A DNA stretch of 59,636 nt from Bacillus sp. (in: firmicutes) (GCA_017656295.1 JACDOC010000016.1:1-59636), one strand, 5' to 3'; counted from the stretch's first letter, positions 8,816-17,954 are shown. The notes: generated from the letters alone by a model not told the origin. Numbers and translations: made by a program.

Positions 8816-8915
8816 ATCAAAAAAATTACCCCCTCTATACAAGGATGGAGAATGATTCATGAAAAACCCCCTTTTGCCCTAGAAAAAGACGAGTCATAGC
8901 GACTCGTCTTTTTTT
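8802..8915 (+). ncRNA. fsrA: Candidate FsrA-like, Fur-regulated small RNA
   Basis: The unit has its own strong promoter with a Fur-like operator and its own terminator, giving an RNA of about 110 nt. It holds two unpaired-looking C-rich tracts, ACCCCCTCT (8828-8836) and ACCCCCTTTTGCCCT (8866-8880), and ends in a strong hairpin with a T run. FsrA of Bacillus subtilis is a Fur-repressed, C-rich iron-sparing RNA that pairs with GGAGG ribosome binding sites of iron-rich enzyme mRNAs; this candidate has the same architecture. Several iron-sulphur enzymes in this window (ilvD, leuC, queE) would be plausible targets. A 7-codon reading frame (ATG at 8859, ribosome-site-like GGATGGAG upstream) lies inside it. 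The assignment rests on architecture, not alignment. Confidence 0.65.
8886..8915. terminator. Terminator of the small RNA and of hsp20
   Basis: A perfect GACGAGTC / GACTCGTC stem is flanked by A runs on one side and seven T on the other, so it works in both directions: for the small RNA on the plus strand and for the hsp20 gene ending at 8949 on the minus strand. Confidence 0.9.
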
Positions 8916-8948
8916 GTTGTGCGCCCGGCATGGGTGTAATCTATAGGG

Positions 8949-9386
8949 TTAATGAAATTCCACATCAATACGTCGACGTTGAGGTGGATTTTTTTTCGTT
9001 GCCCGAATCTCTAATATCCCATTGCGGTACGTGGCTTTAATCGAAGATTCGTCGATATCAGCAGGTAGGGTAAGGGAACGATGAAACTTACCGAAATACC
9101 GCTCTTGATGATGGGTTTGCTCTTCTTTAACGTCATAATGCCGTTCAATCTTACCACTGATTGATAATACGTTATGATCGACATCAATCGTTACATCTTC
9201 TTTTCTCTCTAGACCAGGAATTTCACAATGAACAATCACTTCGCGGTCGGTTTCATGTACATCCATTCTTGGTGTGCCAAAACGTTCCGGTGTCCAAGAA
9301 AACAGTTGTGGAAAACTGGAATTAAAAAACCGCTCTAAATCTCGTTGAAAACGTGTAAATGGATGTTCATACGGTGTTAGAGCCAT
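8949..9386 (-). CDS. Hsp20/alpha-crystallin small heat shock protein
   Basis: A cytoplasmic ATP-independent chaperone that holds unfolding proteins in large oligomers. The 145 residues split into a short aromatic N-terminal arm (FTRFQRDLERFFNSSF), an alpha-crystallin domain from about residue 38 to 135 with the typical IPGLERKEDVTIDV and SLTLPADIDESSIKATYRNGI-type elements, and a short basic tail. The length matches class A bacterial Hsp20s. A GGGGGAT ribosome site precedes the ATG. I see no CIRCE element, and no sigma-B promoter that I can defend. It is a single-gene unit ending at the shared terminator. Confidence 0.9.
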   Translation of the reverse strand: MALTPYEHPFTRFQRDLERFFNSSFPQLFSWTPERFGTPRMDVHETDREVIVHCEIPGLERKEDVTIDVDHNVLSISGKIERHYDVKEEQTHHQERYFGKFHRSLTLPADIDESSIKATYRNGILEIRATKKNPPQRRRIDVEFH

Positions 9387-9474
9387 TCGTTTTATCCCCC
9401 TTCGTTAAATGGTTCGAAATTAGTTTTAATAAGTTCAAAAATATTATTCATTAATAATAAAAAACGCGAACAAA

Positions 9475-9488
9475 TGAAGGCGCTTTCA
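9475..9488 (+). promoter_or_regulatory. Candidate CcpA cre site between hsp20 and hom
   Basis: TGAAGGCGCTTTCA matches the cre consensus TGWAARCGYTWNCW at all but one position. It lies about 70 bp upstream of the expected hom start of transcription, a position from which CcpA could activate, and it is also in the hsp20 upstream region. By itself it is only a motif match. Confidence 0.4.
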
Positions 9489-9519
9489 TGAAAATTATAA
9501 AAATTTATTATTTTTAGTA

Positions 9520-9548
9520 TTGTTTTCCTAAAGTAATCATGTTATATT
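9520..9548 (+). promoter_or_regulatory. Sigma-A-type promoter of hom-thrC-thrB
   Basis: TTGTTT, a 17-bp spacer and TATATT lie about 60 bases before the hom start codon. No T-box or riboswitch is visible in the short leader. Confidence 0.6.
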
Positions 9549-9607
9549 GTCTATCATACAAAAACAATTGTACTCTACGAAAATACAAAAAATGAGGTGA
9601 GGCACTC

Positions 9608-10900
9608 ATGAATGGCGTGATTAAAATTGGGTTGTTAGGCTTAGGGACGGTCGGTTCTGGGGTGGTAAAAATTATCCGTAATCACCAAAAAGAGTTACAA
9701 CATCAAGTCGGTTGCCCGGTACACGTTCAAAAGGTGTTATTACGCGACGTAAATAAAAGGCGCCTAGTCGATATTGAAAAAGATTTGTTAACAACTGATC
9801 CAGATGAAGTGATTAATGATCCAGAAATTGATGTGATTGTAGAGGTAATGGGAGGAATTGAAGAGGCTCGTAAGTATATTTTACAAGCATTAAATAATAA
9901 CAAGCATGTTGTTACGGCAAATAAAGATTTAATTGCATTGTATGGTTCCGAGTTACAGGACGCGGCAAACAGAAATGGATGCGACTTGTATTACGAAGCA
10001 AGTGTTGCTGGTGGTATCCCAATCATTCGTACCATTATCGATGGGCTCGTCTCCGATCGTATTCAAAAAGTGATGGGGATTGTCAATGGAACAACAAACT
10101 ATATTTTAACGCAAATGGACCAAAAAGGGTTGCCATATGAAGTCGCTTTAAAACAAGCGCAAGACTTAGGATTTGCCGAAGTCGATCCTACATCAGATGT
10201 AGAAGGTCTAGATGCGGCCAGAAAAATGGCCATTTTAGCTCGACTTGCATTTTCGATGAATATCGATTTAGAAGATGTGGAAGTAGAAGGAATTGCGAAC
10301 GTTTCGAAAGAAGACTTAGAGTATGGAAAACAATTTGGGTACACAATGAAGCTAATCGGATTTGCACATCGAGATCAAAATCGGGTTGAAGTGAGTGTAC
10401 AACCTACGTTTCTCACTCAAGGACACCCATTAGCGTCCGTAAATAATGAATACAATGCGGTGTATGTCACTGGTGAGGCCGTAGGTGAAACGATGTTTTA
10501 CGGACCGGGTGCAGGTAGCTTACCAACAGCTACATCCGTTGTAGCCGATATCGTTTCCGTCATTAAACATATGCGGCTTGGGGTAACAGGTCGGGAATCG
10601 TTCCGCCCGCAATTTGAAAAACAATTAAAAAATCCAGACGAACGGTTTGCCAAATATTTTTTAAGACTTCACTTGAAGGATGAAGTCGGTACGTTTGCTG
10701 AAATGACGAGCTTATTTGCGAAGTACAATGTAAGCTTTGAAAAAATTTTACAACTTCCTTTGAAAAACGAAAATACAGTTGAAGTTGCTGTCGTCACTCA
10801 CCATGCATCATTATACCAATACCAACATTTATTGCATGAACTAAAACGACTAGATGTTGTGAAAGATTTCATCAGCATATACCGTGTTGAAGGGAGCTAG
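9608..10900 (+). CDS. hom: Homoserine dehydrogenase
   Basis: It reduces aspartate semialdehyde to homoserine with NAD(P)H, the branch-point step to threonine, isoleucine and methionine. The nucleotide-binding motif GLGTVGSGV is at residues 10-18, the catalytic-domain substrate segment [13 protein letters not shown] lies near residues 200-212, and an ACT-type regulatory domain spans about 350-427 ([13 protein letters not shown]). The 430 residues equal the usual Bacillus length. The start has a GAGGTGAGG site. thrC follows after 5 bases and thrB overlaps thrC, giving the standard Bacillus hom-thrC-thrB order. The ACT domain suggests threonine feedback. Confidence 0.96.
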   Translation: MNGVIKIGLLGLGTVGSGVVKIIRNHQKELQHQVGCPVHVQKVLLRDVNKRRLVDIEKDLLTTDPDEVINDPEIDVIVEVMGGIEEARKYILQALNNNKHVVTANKDLIALYGSELQDAANRNGCDLYYEASVAGGIPIIRTIIDGLVSDRIQKVMGIVNGTTNYILTQMDQKGLPYEVALKQAQDLGFAEVDPTSDVEGLDAARKMAILARLAFSMNIDLEDVEVEGIANVSKEDLEYGKQFGYTMKLIGFAHRDQNRVEVSVQPTFLTQGHPLASVNNEYNAVYVTGEAVGETMFYGPGAGSLPTATSVVADIVSVIKHMRLGVTGRESFRPQFEKQLKNPDERFAKYFLRLHLKDEVGTFAEMTSLFAKYNVSFEKILQLPLKNENTVEVAVVTHHASLYQYQHLLHELKRLDVVKDFISIYRVEGS

Positions 10901-10905
10901 CCAGC

Positions 10906-11967
10906 ATGTTATGGGAAGGATTATTAAAAAAGTATCACGATTATTTACCGGTTACAGAGAAAACACCAGCACTCACCCTACAAGAAGGAAATACGCCGCT
11001 TCTCTTTTTACATCGTCTGTCTGAACAATGGGGAATCAAATTATACGTAAAAGTGGAGGGGGCGAATCCAACTGGTTCGTTCAAAGACCGTGGAATGGTC
11101 ATGGCAGTTGCGAAAGCAGTAGAAGAAGGAAGCCGTACAGTCATTTGTGCGTCTACTGGAAATACATCTGCCTCAGCTGCTGCGTATGCAGCTCGGGCAG
11201 GCATTCGTTCTATAATCGTCATTCCTCACGGGAAAATTGCCTACGGAAAATTAGCTCAAGCCATTATGTATGGGGCAGACATTGTTCAAATCGAAGGGAA
11301 TTTTGACCAAGCGCTAGCACTTGTACGAGAAATTAGTCAATCAAGCAATGTAACTCTTGTGAATTCTGTTAATCCTTACCGTATTGAAGGACAAAAAACT
11401 GCGGCTTTTGAAATTTGTGAACAATTAGGGAAAGCCCCTGATGTGTTGGCCATACCGGTTGGAAATGCAGGCAACATTACCGCTTATTGGAAAGGGTTTA
11501 AAGAATACGATGAACGCCATCATTCCGGTAGGCCAAAGATGTTAGGATTCGAAGCGGAAGGTGCTGCGGCCATAGTTAAAAACGAAGTGATTGAACATCC
11601 AGAAACGATTGCGACAGCGATTCGGATCGGTAATCCTGCTAGCTGGAAAAGTGCGTTAGAGGCTTGTGAACAATCAAAAGGCAAAATGTCATATGTTACG
11701 GATGAAGAAATATTGCAGGCGTTTCGTTTATTAGCGAAAACAGAAGGGGTATTTGCTGAACCTGCCTCTTGTGCTTCAATTGCCGGAGTAAAAAAACAAG
11801 TCGAAGCCGGTCGTATTCCTAAAGGAACAACAGTGGTAGCGGTCCTAACTGGTAATGGTCTAAAAGATCCACAAATAGCAGTAGAACAACTGCAAGTAGA
11901 GCCAACCGTTCTTCCTTATGATCAAGATGCCATTAAAAAATATATTTATGGTGTGGTAAACCAATGA
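10906..11967 (+). CDS. thrC: Threonine synthase
   Basis: A PLP enzyme converting O-phosphohomoserine to threonine, the last step of the pathway. The PLP lysine is Lys60 in TGSFKDRGM, and the serine/glycine phosphate-binding loop is at VGNAGN (about residues 186-191). At 353 residues it belongs to the short threonine synthase class typical of Bacillus, without the long N-terminal domain of the E. coli enzyme. It lies 5 bases after hom, and its last four bases overlap the start of thrB, indicating translational coupling. Confidence 0.95.
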   Translation: MLWEGLLKKYHDYLPVTEKTPALTLQEGNTPLLFLHRLSEQWGIKLYVKVEGANPTGSFKDRGMVMAVAKAVEEGSRTVICASTGNTSASAAAYAARAGIRSIIVIPHGKIAYGKLAQAIMYGADIVQIEGNFDQALALVREISQSSNVTLVNSVNPYRIEGQKTAAFEICEQLGKAPDVLAIPVGNAGNITAYWKGFKEYDERHHSGRPKMLGFEAEGAAAIVKNEVIEHPETIATAIRIGNPASWKSALEACEQSKGKMSYVTDEEILQAFRLLAKTEGVFAEPASCASIAGVKKQVEAGRIPKGTTVVAVLTGNGLKDPQIAVEQLQVEPTVLPYDQDAIKKYIYGVVNQ

Positions 11968-12887
11968 GCCAATTATTTTCCCTCCGAATTCCGGCAAGTT
12001 CGGCAAATTTAGGTCCCGGATTTGACTCGTTTGGTTTAGCGTTACAAAAATATTTAACCCTTTATGTGGAACGAAATAACGAGTGGGTGTTTCAGCATCA
12101 AAGTGATCATTTATCTCATTTGCCAACAGGAGAAGACCATTTCATTTTCCAGGTAGCCCAACAAGTGGCCAAACGGTATGAGCGGACGTTACCTCCATGT
12201 CGAGTGATGGTTGAAAGTGATATTCCTTTAGCACGAGGGTTGGGCAGTAGTGCTTCTGCTGTTGTAGCGGGAGTGGAATTAGCAAACCATTTGCTTCAAT
12301 TAAATTTATCAACAAAGGAGAAAATATCCTTTGGGATTCACTTTGAAGGACACCCAGACAACATCAGTGCGTCTCTTTTAGGCGGCTTTATCATCAATGG
12401 TTTTGATGGGAAGGAATTTGATTGGGTTCGAATCGACCAATTCGATGTGGACATCGTTATGATCATTCCACCTTATGAATTAAAAACCGAGCTTGCGAGG
12501 TCCGTTCTCCCTCGTCAATTTCAAAGAGAAGAGGCAACAAAGGGAAGCTCCATCGCGAATCTTGTTCTTGCAGCCTTACTTCAAAAAGATTACGAAAAAG
12601 CAGGGGATTGGATGGAAAAAGATCTCTTTCATGAACCGTATCGTGCCTCACTGATTCATGATTTTCGGATTATACGTAAACAAGCTAAATATTTTGGAGC
12701 TTTCGGTACAACCATTAGCGGAGCGGGGCCAACCATGATTTCAATTGTGCCGAAAGGATTTGGCGAGCACATCCAAAAAAAATTGAGTTATCATTATCCA
12801 TCATTTGTCATTGAAAAGGTAGGTATTGAACCAAAAGGAGTTCAAGTCCAGTTCTATTCACAAGGACGGACAGAAAATATTGTATAA
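11964..12887 (+). CDS. thrB: Homoserine kinase
   Basis: It phosphorylates homoserine to feed threonine synthase. It is a GHMP-family kinase: the N-terminal [13 protein letters not shown] segment (residues 10-22) and the phosphate-binding loop [10 protein letters not shown] (90-99) are intact, and the C-terminal [12 protein letters not shown] motif (about 245-256) closes the active site. The length of 307 residues is normal. The start overlaps thrC by four bases (ATGA) and a terminator follows directly, so this is the last gene of the operon. Confidence 0.95.
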   Translation: MSQLFSLRIPASSANLGPGFDSFGLALQKYLTLYVERNNEWVFQHQSDHLSHLPTGEDHFIFQVAQQVAKRYERTLPPCRVMVESDIPLARGLGSSASAVVAGVELANHLLQLNLSTKEKISFGIHFEGHPDNISASLLGGFIINGFDGKEFDWVRIDQFDVDIVMIIPPYELKTELARSVLPRQFQREEATKGSSIANLVLAALLQKDYEKAGDWMEKDLFHEPYRASLIHDFRIIRKQAKYFGAFGTTISGAGPTMISIVPKGFGEHIQKKLSYHYPSFVIEKVGIEPKGVQVQFYSQGRTENIV

Positions 12888-12894
12888 TTAGAAA

Positions 12895-12928
12895 AGCAGT
12901 CAACTAAATTTGATGTTGACTGCTTTTT
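12895..12928 (+). terminator. Terminator of hom-thrC-thrB
   Basis: AGCAGTCAAC and GTTGACTGCT form a 10-bp perfect stem followed by five T, eight bases after the thrB stop. Confidence 0.93.
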
Positions 12929-13004
12929 ATGTGCATCGGGAATGTTACATTCCAAGTTCCGTACTACTTTTAATATTTTTAACATATTTTTTAAGATAAA
13001 ATCA

Positions 13005-13033
13005 TGGTCACATTGAGTGAAATTTTATATAAT
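13005..13033 (+). promoter_or_regulatory. Sigma-A-type promoter of queCDE
   Basis: A perfect -10 TATAAT (13028-13033) has a modest -35 TGGTCA 17 bp upstream. The transcript would start near 13040 and include the whole preQ1 leader. Confidence 0.6.
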
Positions 13034-13054
13034 GATACTTTGGTAGTTATTTAG

Positions 13055-13164
13055 AAAAAACTAAAAGAAGAATTCTGTATGGTAGTTCATGCAGGAGAGG
13101 TTCGCGAACTCCCTCTATAAAAAACTACGGAAAATGTTTATTTTCCTCTATTCTTTTAGTTTTT
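13055..13164 (+). promoter_or_regulatory. preQ1-I riboswitch leader of queCDE
   Basis: The aptamer core AGAGGTTC ... CCCTCTATAAAAAACTA at 13096-13127 is the class I preQ1 motif: a short P1 stem (AGAGG/CCTCT) followed by the A-rich pseudoknot tail. It controls queuosine precursor genes, as in Bacillus queCDEF. The aptamer is enclosed by a 14-bp perfect complement, 13056-13069 with 13151-13164. The aptamer tail repeats part of the upstream arm (AAAAAACTA in both), so the two copies can compete for the same TAGTTTTT. A weak hairpin GGAAAAT/ATTTTCC (13129-13146) followed by a T-rich stretch may be the terminator; the exact switch mechanism is inferred. Confidence 0.88.
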
Positions 13165-13226
13165 CATAGAGCAAAGTTCATGGATCCCTTTCTTCTTTCA
13201 GTAGATAGACGAAAGGAGATAGATGT

Positions 13227-13892
13227 ATGAAACAGGAAAAAGCAATTGTTGTATTTAGTGGTGGACAAGATAGTACAACATGTCTATTTTGGGCACTAAA
13301 ACAATTTCAAGAAGTAGAAGCGGTGACGTTTAATTATGGTCAACGCCATTCATTAGAGATAGAGTGCGCAAAAGAAATCACTAAAGAATTAGGTGTGAAA
13401 CATCATATATTAGATATGAGTTTATTAAATCAGCTCGCTCCCAATGCGTTAACGAGAGATGATATTGAAATCAAACAAGAGCAAGGTCAATTACCAACGA
13501 CGTTTGTCGATGGCCGAAACTTATTATTTTTATCATTTGCCGCTGTATTAGCGAAACAAATCGGAGCCAAACATATTGTGACAGGAGTTTGTGAAACCGA
13601 TTTTAGTGGATACCCTGACTGTCGAGATGTATTTATTAAATCCCTCAACGTTACGTTAAATTTGGCGATGGACTATCAATTTGTTATTGATACCCCATTA
13701 ATGTGGCTGAATAAAGCAGAAACGTGGGAGCTTGCTGACGAGTTAGGTGCATTTGATTATGTCCGTGAAAAAACGTTAACATGCTATAACGGTGTGAAAG
13801 GGGACGGTTGTGGAGAATGTCCAGCCTGTCACCTTCGAAAGCGTGGCCTTATTGAATATTTACGGAAAAAAGAAGGGGTGATGAACGGATGA
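13227..13892 (+). CDS. queC: 7-cyano-7-deazaguanine (preQ0) synthase
   Basis: It converts 7-carboxy-7-deazaguanine and ammonia to preQ0 with ATP, a step of queuosine tRNA modification. The ATP-pyrophosphatase P-loop SGGQDS is at residues 11-16. Four zinc cysteines lie near the C-terminus in TCYNG and [13 protein letters not shown] (about residues 187-206). The length of 221 residues is standard. A GAAAGGAG ribosome site is in reach, and the upstream CCCTTTC (13188-13194 region) could mask it. It is first in an overlapping queC-queD-queE cluster under the preQ1 riboswitch. Confidence 0.95.
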   Translation: MKQEKAIVVFSGGQDSTTCLFWALKQFQEVEAVTFNYGQRHSLEIECAKEITKELGVKHHILDMSLLNQLAPNALTRDDIEIKQEQGQLPTTFVDGRNLLFLSFAAVLAKQIGAKHIVTGVCETDFSGYPDCRDVFIKSLNVTLNLAMDYQFVIDTPLMWLNKAETWELADELGAFDYVREKTLTCYNGVKGDGCGECPACHLRKRGLIEYLRKKEGVMNG

Positions 13893-14332
13893 TGCAACAA
13901 ATTTATCCTATCGTTTCTCATCCGTATCGCTACGAATTAAATAAAGACTTTCATTTTGCCGCTGCCCACTATATACCGCATGAAAAAGCAGGCAAATGCA
14001 GTCAAGTCCACGGACATACGTATTTTGTCAATGTAACGATTGTAGGCGACCAATTAGATGAAACGGGATTTTTAATTAACTTTCAGGATATTAAAAAATT
14101 AATTCACAAAAAATTTGATCACACACTATTAAACGATCATACCGATCAGTTTTCCGATAAAGATCACGAGCGTTTCCCAACAACGGAAATTGTTGCACAA
14201 ACCATATGGGAAATTATTCAAAAACATTTAGATACATTACCAAATCGACCGAAATGCGTTCAAGTGTTCTTACGCGAAACGCCAACGAGCTACGTGATTT
14301 ATCGCCCAAAAGACGGTGACTTCCGTGAATAA
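13889..14332 (+). CDS. queD: 6-carboxytetrahydropterin synthase
   Basis: It makes 6-carboxy-5,6,7,8-tetrahydropterin from dihydroneopterin triphosphate, the first committed queuosine step. Zinc-binding histidines are His27 (FAAAHYI), His41 and His43 (VHGHTY), and the catalytic cysteine is Cys37 (GKCSQ). The length of 147 residues fits the family. Its ATG overlaps the queC stop by four bases (ATGA), and its end overlaps the queE start. No queF (preQ0 reductase) follows, so that gene must be elsewhere or the pathway ends differently here. Confidence 0.94.
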   Translation: MMQQIYPIVSHPYRYELNKDFHFAAAHYIPHEKAGKCSQVHGHTYFVNVTIVGDQLDETGFLINFQDIKKLIHKKFDHTLLNDHTDQFSDKDHERFPTTEIVAQTIWEIIQKHLDTLPNRPKCVQVFLRETPTSYVIYRPKDGDFRE

Positions 14333-15053
14333 AATTCCAGTGATCGAAATTTTCGGACCAACCATTCAAGGTGAAGGGATGGTCATTGGGCAAAAAACGA
14401 TGTTTGTTCGAACAGCTGGATGCGACTATGCTTGCGCGTGGTGCGATTCGGCATTTACGTGGGATGGGTCTGGCAAAGATGATATTCGCTTGCTAACGCC
14501 TGAAGAAGTTTGGGATGAGCTGAAAGCATTAGGACAATCCAACTTCTCCCATGTAACGATCTCTGGTGGAAATCCAGCTCTTTTAAAAGGGATTGGCCCG
14601 TTGGTTGATTTATTACATGAACATAACATCGTTGTCGCTTTAGAAACACAAGGGAGTCGTTGGCAAGATTGGATGCTTCATATCGATGAGTTAACGTTAT
14701 CACCAAAGCCCCCAAGTTCCCGTATGGAAACAGATTGGAAAACGTTAGATAAGATCATTGGTCGCCTTTCGGAGGAAGGGAAAGGACAATCAAGTTTAAA
14801 AATCGTCGTGTTTGACGAAAAAGATTATGAGTATGCGGTAACGGTACACAAACGATATCCGCATCTTCCTTTTTACATGCAAGCTGGTAATTCATGGGTA
14901 AATGATAATAATGATGATGGATTACTGTTACATCGATTAGTGAATCGATACGAATGGTTAATAAGCCGCGTCATGAACGATGAACGCATGACCCGAGTAC
15001 GCATTCTCCCTCAGCTTCATACGTATGTATGGGGGAATAAGCGAGGAGTATAA
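14316..15053 (+). CDS. queE: 7-carboxy-7-deazaguanine synthase (radical SAM)
   Basis: It converts carboxytetrahydropterin to 7-carboxy-7-deazaguanine using SAM and a [4Fe-4S] cluster. The cluster cysteines Cys36, Cys40 and Cys43 form the CxxxCxxC motif in AGCDYACAWCDSAF. The N-terminal substrate segment reads EIFGPTIQGEG. Two in-frame GTG starts (14316 and 14325) both lie inside the end of queD with no clear ribosome site, so translation is probably coupled to queD; the shorter form would be 242 residues. A terminator follows within 6 bases, closing the operon. Confidence 0.94.
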   Translation: MTSVNKIPVIEIFGPTIQGEGMVIGQKTMFVRTAGCDYACAWCDSAFTWDGSGKDDIRLLTPEEVWDELKALGQSNFSHVTISGGNPALLKGIGPLVDLLHEHNIVVALETQGSRWQDWMLHIDELTLSPKPPSSRMETDWKTLDKIIGRLSEEGKGQSSLKIVVFDEKDYEYAVTVHKRYPHLPFYMQAGNSWVNDNNDDGLLLHRLVNRYEWLISRVMNDERMTRVRILPQLHTYVWGNKRGV

Positions 15054-15058
15054 AACGG

Positions 15059-15090
15059 ACGGTTCTGCCTATGGTGGAACCGTTTTTTTA
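15059..15090 (+). terminator. Terminator of queCDE
   Basis: ACGGTTC and GAACCGT pair across an 11-base loop and are followed by seven T. Confidence 0.9.
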
Positions 15091-15240
15091 ATGAAGAGAT
15101 GGAAAATGACATAAACTAACATTCGAAATATTTACGTAGAACGTTGAAATACCTTTATCATTGGTTAAATAATAAACAAAATTCGGAAGTTATTTAGAAA
15201 TGGATAACTCCTAGCTTTTTTACAACTTATGAGAGGAAGT

Positions 15241-16026
15241 ATGATTATGGAAATGGTGAAAGTTAGAGATGCGCAAATTGCATATGAAAAGAGAGGTTCG
15301 AGTGGACCAACTCTTTTATTTGTTCACCCTCCAGGATTGGGAAGAAAGACGTTTCTTCGTCAACTTCCGCTACAATCGGTGGCACAGCTGTATTTAATCG
15401 ACTTGAGTGGACATGGGGACAGTGAAACCATCAATTGCTATCCACTATTGGACCTATTTATTGAGCAACTACATGCAATCATTCAAGCTGAACAACTAAA
15501 AGAGGTTGTGTTATTTGGTTATTCGGCAGGAGGGTGTGTCGTGCAGAAATTCGTTTTAACGTATCCTCACCTTGTCAAAGGAATCATCTTATCTGGAGGA
15601 TATCCAATAGTTCGAACAAAAATGTTTCGACTTGAGCATCAAATAGGGATGTATATGGTTCGGCATCATCCGCATGCGTTAACTTCCCTTTTAGCGAAAA
15701 GTCACTTTAAAGATCGTTGGTTGGAAGAACAATTACGACAACAAATTGAAGCTGCTGATAGGAAGACGTGGGAAAATTATTATAAAGAAGCACTACATTT
15801 TAATTGTGTAAGTGAATTATCCTCTATTACTTGTCCATTAATGCTCCTTTATGGTAAAAATGCAACATGGATCAACAAACATGCATCCTATTATCACGTT
15901 TGCCCACAGAAAGAAATTTATTACATCAAGGGGGCTAATCACCAATTGCCGACACGATGGGCAAAAGTCGTCAATCAACTAACATCGGAGTTTATAACAA
16001 GAATTTACGATAAATATATTATGTAA
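15241..16026 (+). CDS. Alpha/beta hydrolase
   Basis: A cytoplasmic alpha/beta-fold hydrolase of 261 residues with unknown substrate. The oxyanion strand LLFVHPPG is near residues 25-32, the nucleophile elbow GYSAGG has Ser95, and the C-terminal histidine is in GANHQLP. The acidic residue usually found in the GxxD element before it is not obvious; the place reads YGKNATW, with Asn where Asp is expected, so the acid may come from another strand. An ATG 12 bases upstream (15229) is possible, but GAGAGGAAG directly precedes 15241, which makes that the better start. It stands alone. Confidence 0.75.
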   Translation: MIMEMVKVRDAQIAYEKRGSSGPTLLFVHPPGLGRKTFLRQLPLQSVAQLYLIDLSGHGDSETINCYPLLDLFIEQLHAIIQAEQLKEVVLFGYSAGGCVVQKFVLTYPHLVKGIILSGGYPIVRTKMFRLEHQIGMYMVRHHPHALTSLLAKSHFKDRWLEEQLRQQIEAADRKTWENYYKEALHFNCVSELSSITCPLMLLYGKNATWINKHASYYHVCPQKEIYYIKGANHQLPTRWAKVVNQLTSEFITRIYDKYIM

Positions 16027-16276
16027 ACAAAAGGTAATCATCGAATTTTTCTAACTCAATTTTTCAAAGAATGAATATTTCACAATAAACGAATATTCGT
16101 CTAGTGAAAAAGAATAATCAAGTGAGGATGTCGAGCGACTCTGCTTTCTTTTACCGAGAGAAAATGCATTGCAACCAATGTTAGTAATAAGTAGCTCTTT
16201 AATTTTGAATTTTCAAAATACTTTAAAAATAGGCTATGTTATATTTCATTGTTGACTTTTAGTAAGTTGTACACAA

Positions 16277-16372
16277 GGCGGCGACTCCAGCGAAAACAAT
16301 AAGACAAGCAAAACCCATACTTGAGCGTAGCAAGGGAAGCGGCTTGCACCTTGCCCGCGGAAAGCGTCCGCC
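16277..16372. repeat. Degraded Bacillaceae intergenic repeat element
   Basis: The gap 16027-16495 holds no gene. Within it a GC-richer island starts GGCGGCGACTCCAGCG and ends CGGAAAGCGTCCGCC. These ends are the hallmark of a short, very common intergenic repeat of Bacillus, Geobacillus and Oceanobacillus genomes, whose termini form a GGCGG/CCGCC inverted pair. The middle is diverged. It lies between the hydrolase and the subtilase and could act as an RNA hairpin or transcription barrier. Recognition is from memory of the element. Confidence 0.6.
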
Positions 16373-16495
16373 ACAAGCGTAATGTATACATATCATCAGT
16401 ATCGTTTAAAAGAGCCTAAAAATAAAAAAGGATTTTCAGTTTTTTTTTGGAATTATTTAAATGTATGTTTTTCAATTTTTTACAGGAGGGATGGT

Positions 16496-17917
16496 ATGAA
16501 GCAGAAATGGATGTCTTTACTTTTAGCTTGTGGGTTAGCGATTCCGAACGCGGTGAATGCTCAAATCGTTAACGAACAGGAACATTACTATTCCATACTA
16601 TTACATGAAGAACACGTTCCAGAAAACTTTAAACAACAACTAACGAATGCTGGAATTGAAATTGTTTATGAAGTTGAAGAAATCGGGTTTCTACAAGTAA
16701 AAGCGACAGCTGATGAATTCGAAAAAATTCGTACATTTGGACAAGTGGCCATCGCAAACCCAGCTGTATCGTGGGAAGTTCCGGAAGTAGAACAAATTCC
16801 ACTAGATGCCGAATCGTATACGAATTCCCCATTATGGGATTTGCAGTGGGATATTCAACGCATTACTCAAAACGGAGCTAGTTATGAGTTAGGCACTGGT
16901 TCTCATGATGTGGTAGTTGCAATTATCGATACTGGTATTGACCGAGACCATCCTGACCTTGTTGTGAACTTACTACCTGGTTCCAAAAACTTTGTCCCTG
17001 AAGGTGGATTTAGAGGAACCGAGCCAGAAGAAACAGGAGATCCTAACGCCTTCGATGATAAACATGGACATGGGAGTCACGTAGCTGGGTCCATTGCCGC
17101 CAACGGAAATATGGTTGGTGTTGCACCTAATACAGGTATTCGTGCGTATCGTGTTTTTGGAACTGGATCTGCGGAATCAGCTTGGATTTACGAGGCGATG
17201 ATAGCGGCAGCAAACGATGGTGCAGACGTCATTTCGATGAGTTTAGGCGGCTTTGATATATTAGGCCAAGTGTTTTATGTTGATCCAGAAACGGGAGAAA
17301 AAATAAAGTTAGGGAACGATGTAGCCGATTTCTTGGCATATCAACGAGCGGTTCAATACGTGACGGAAAAAGGTTCGTTAGTCGTCGTAGCTGCGGGAAA
17401 TGATGGAATTAATGCTACAAACAAACGTGAAGTTACTGACTTTTTAAACGCTGAATACGGTGGGGACGGTTTTTATTTTCAAGGAGCTGGATTTGAAGTA
17501 CCAGGAACGATTCCAGGTGTGATCACTGTATCTGCTACAGGACCTAACGATGAATTAGCCCTTTATTCCAATTATGGTCCGGGATTTATTGACATTGCAG
17601 CTCCCGGTGGTGACTACCGGATGTATTTAGAGTATTTAGCGAATGGTACATTTGATCAATATCTAGAGCAACAACTGTATCGTAACGAATTTACTTTAAG
17701 TACTAGTGAAAATGGGGGTTATTATTATAGTATTGGTACTTCCATGGCAACCCCAAAAGTTTCAGCAGTGGCCGCTTTATTAGTCGATAAATACGGAAAG
17801 ATGGAACCGCATAAACTAGCTGAATTACTTCGAAAAAAAGCCGTTGATCCAGTGAAAGCCCAGGAGAAAAAGGTATTTGGAGCAGGTCATTTAAATGCAT
17901 TGAATGCCTTACAATAA
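16496..17917 (+). CDS. Secreted subtilisin-like serine protease (S8)
   Basis: An exported protease of 473 residues. Residues 1-23 form a Sec signal peptide ending NAVNAQ. Residues about 28-100 resemble an inhibitor-I9-type propeptide. The catalytic triad is Asp145 (IIDTGID), His192 (HGHGSHVAG) and Ser416 (GTSMATPKV), with the oxyanion asparagine in VVAAGNDG. The spacing between His and Ser is longer than in subtilisin because of inserts around residues 255-275 and 380-400. An upstream in-frame ATG at 16382 exists, but the CAGGAGGG site and the signal peptide fix the start at 16496. It is followed by its own terminator. Confidence 0.92.
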   Translation: MKQKWMSLLLACGLAIPNAVNAQIVNEQEHYYSILLHEEHVPENFKQQLTNAGIEIVYEVEEIGFLQVKATADEFEKIRTFGQVAIANPAVSWEVPEVEQIPLDAESYTNSPLWDLQWDIQRITQNGASYELGTGSHDVVVAIIDTGIDRDHPDLVVNLLPGSKNFVPEGGFRGTEPEETGDPNAFDDKHGHGSHVAGSIAANGNMVGVAPNTGIRAYRVFGTGSAESAWIYEAMIAAANDGADVISMSLGGFDILGQVFYVDPETGEKIKLGNDVADFLAYQRAVQYVTEKGSLVVVAAGNDGINATNKREVTDFLNAEYGGDGFYFQGAGFEVPGTIPGVITVSATGPNDELALYSNYGPGFIDIAAPGGDYRMYLEYLANGTFDQYLEQQLYRNEFTLSTSENGGYYYSIGTSMATPKVSAVAALLVDKYGKMEPHKLAELLRKKAVDPVKAQEKKVFGAGHLNALNALQ

Positions 17918-17923
17918 GAAATT

Positions 17924-17954
17924 AAAAAGAGCTTCCTTAATGGGGGCTCTTTTT
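17924..17954 (+). terminator. Terminator of the subtilase gene
   Basis: AAAAGAGC and GCTCTTTT pair just after the stop codon, followed by T-rich sequence. Confidence 0.85.

Noticed and set aside
8581-8820. A 79-codon minus-strand frame in the nrd control region
   Set aside because: It covers the riboswitch, the NrdR boxes and the small-RNA promoter; the translation shows no protein-like pattern.
9387-9607. A CIRCE or sigma-B element upstream of hsp20
   Set aside because: Neither the CIRCE inverted repeat nor a clear GTTTAA/GGGTAT pair could be found.
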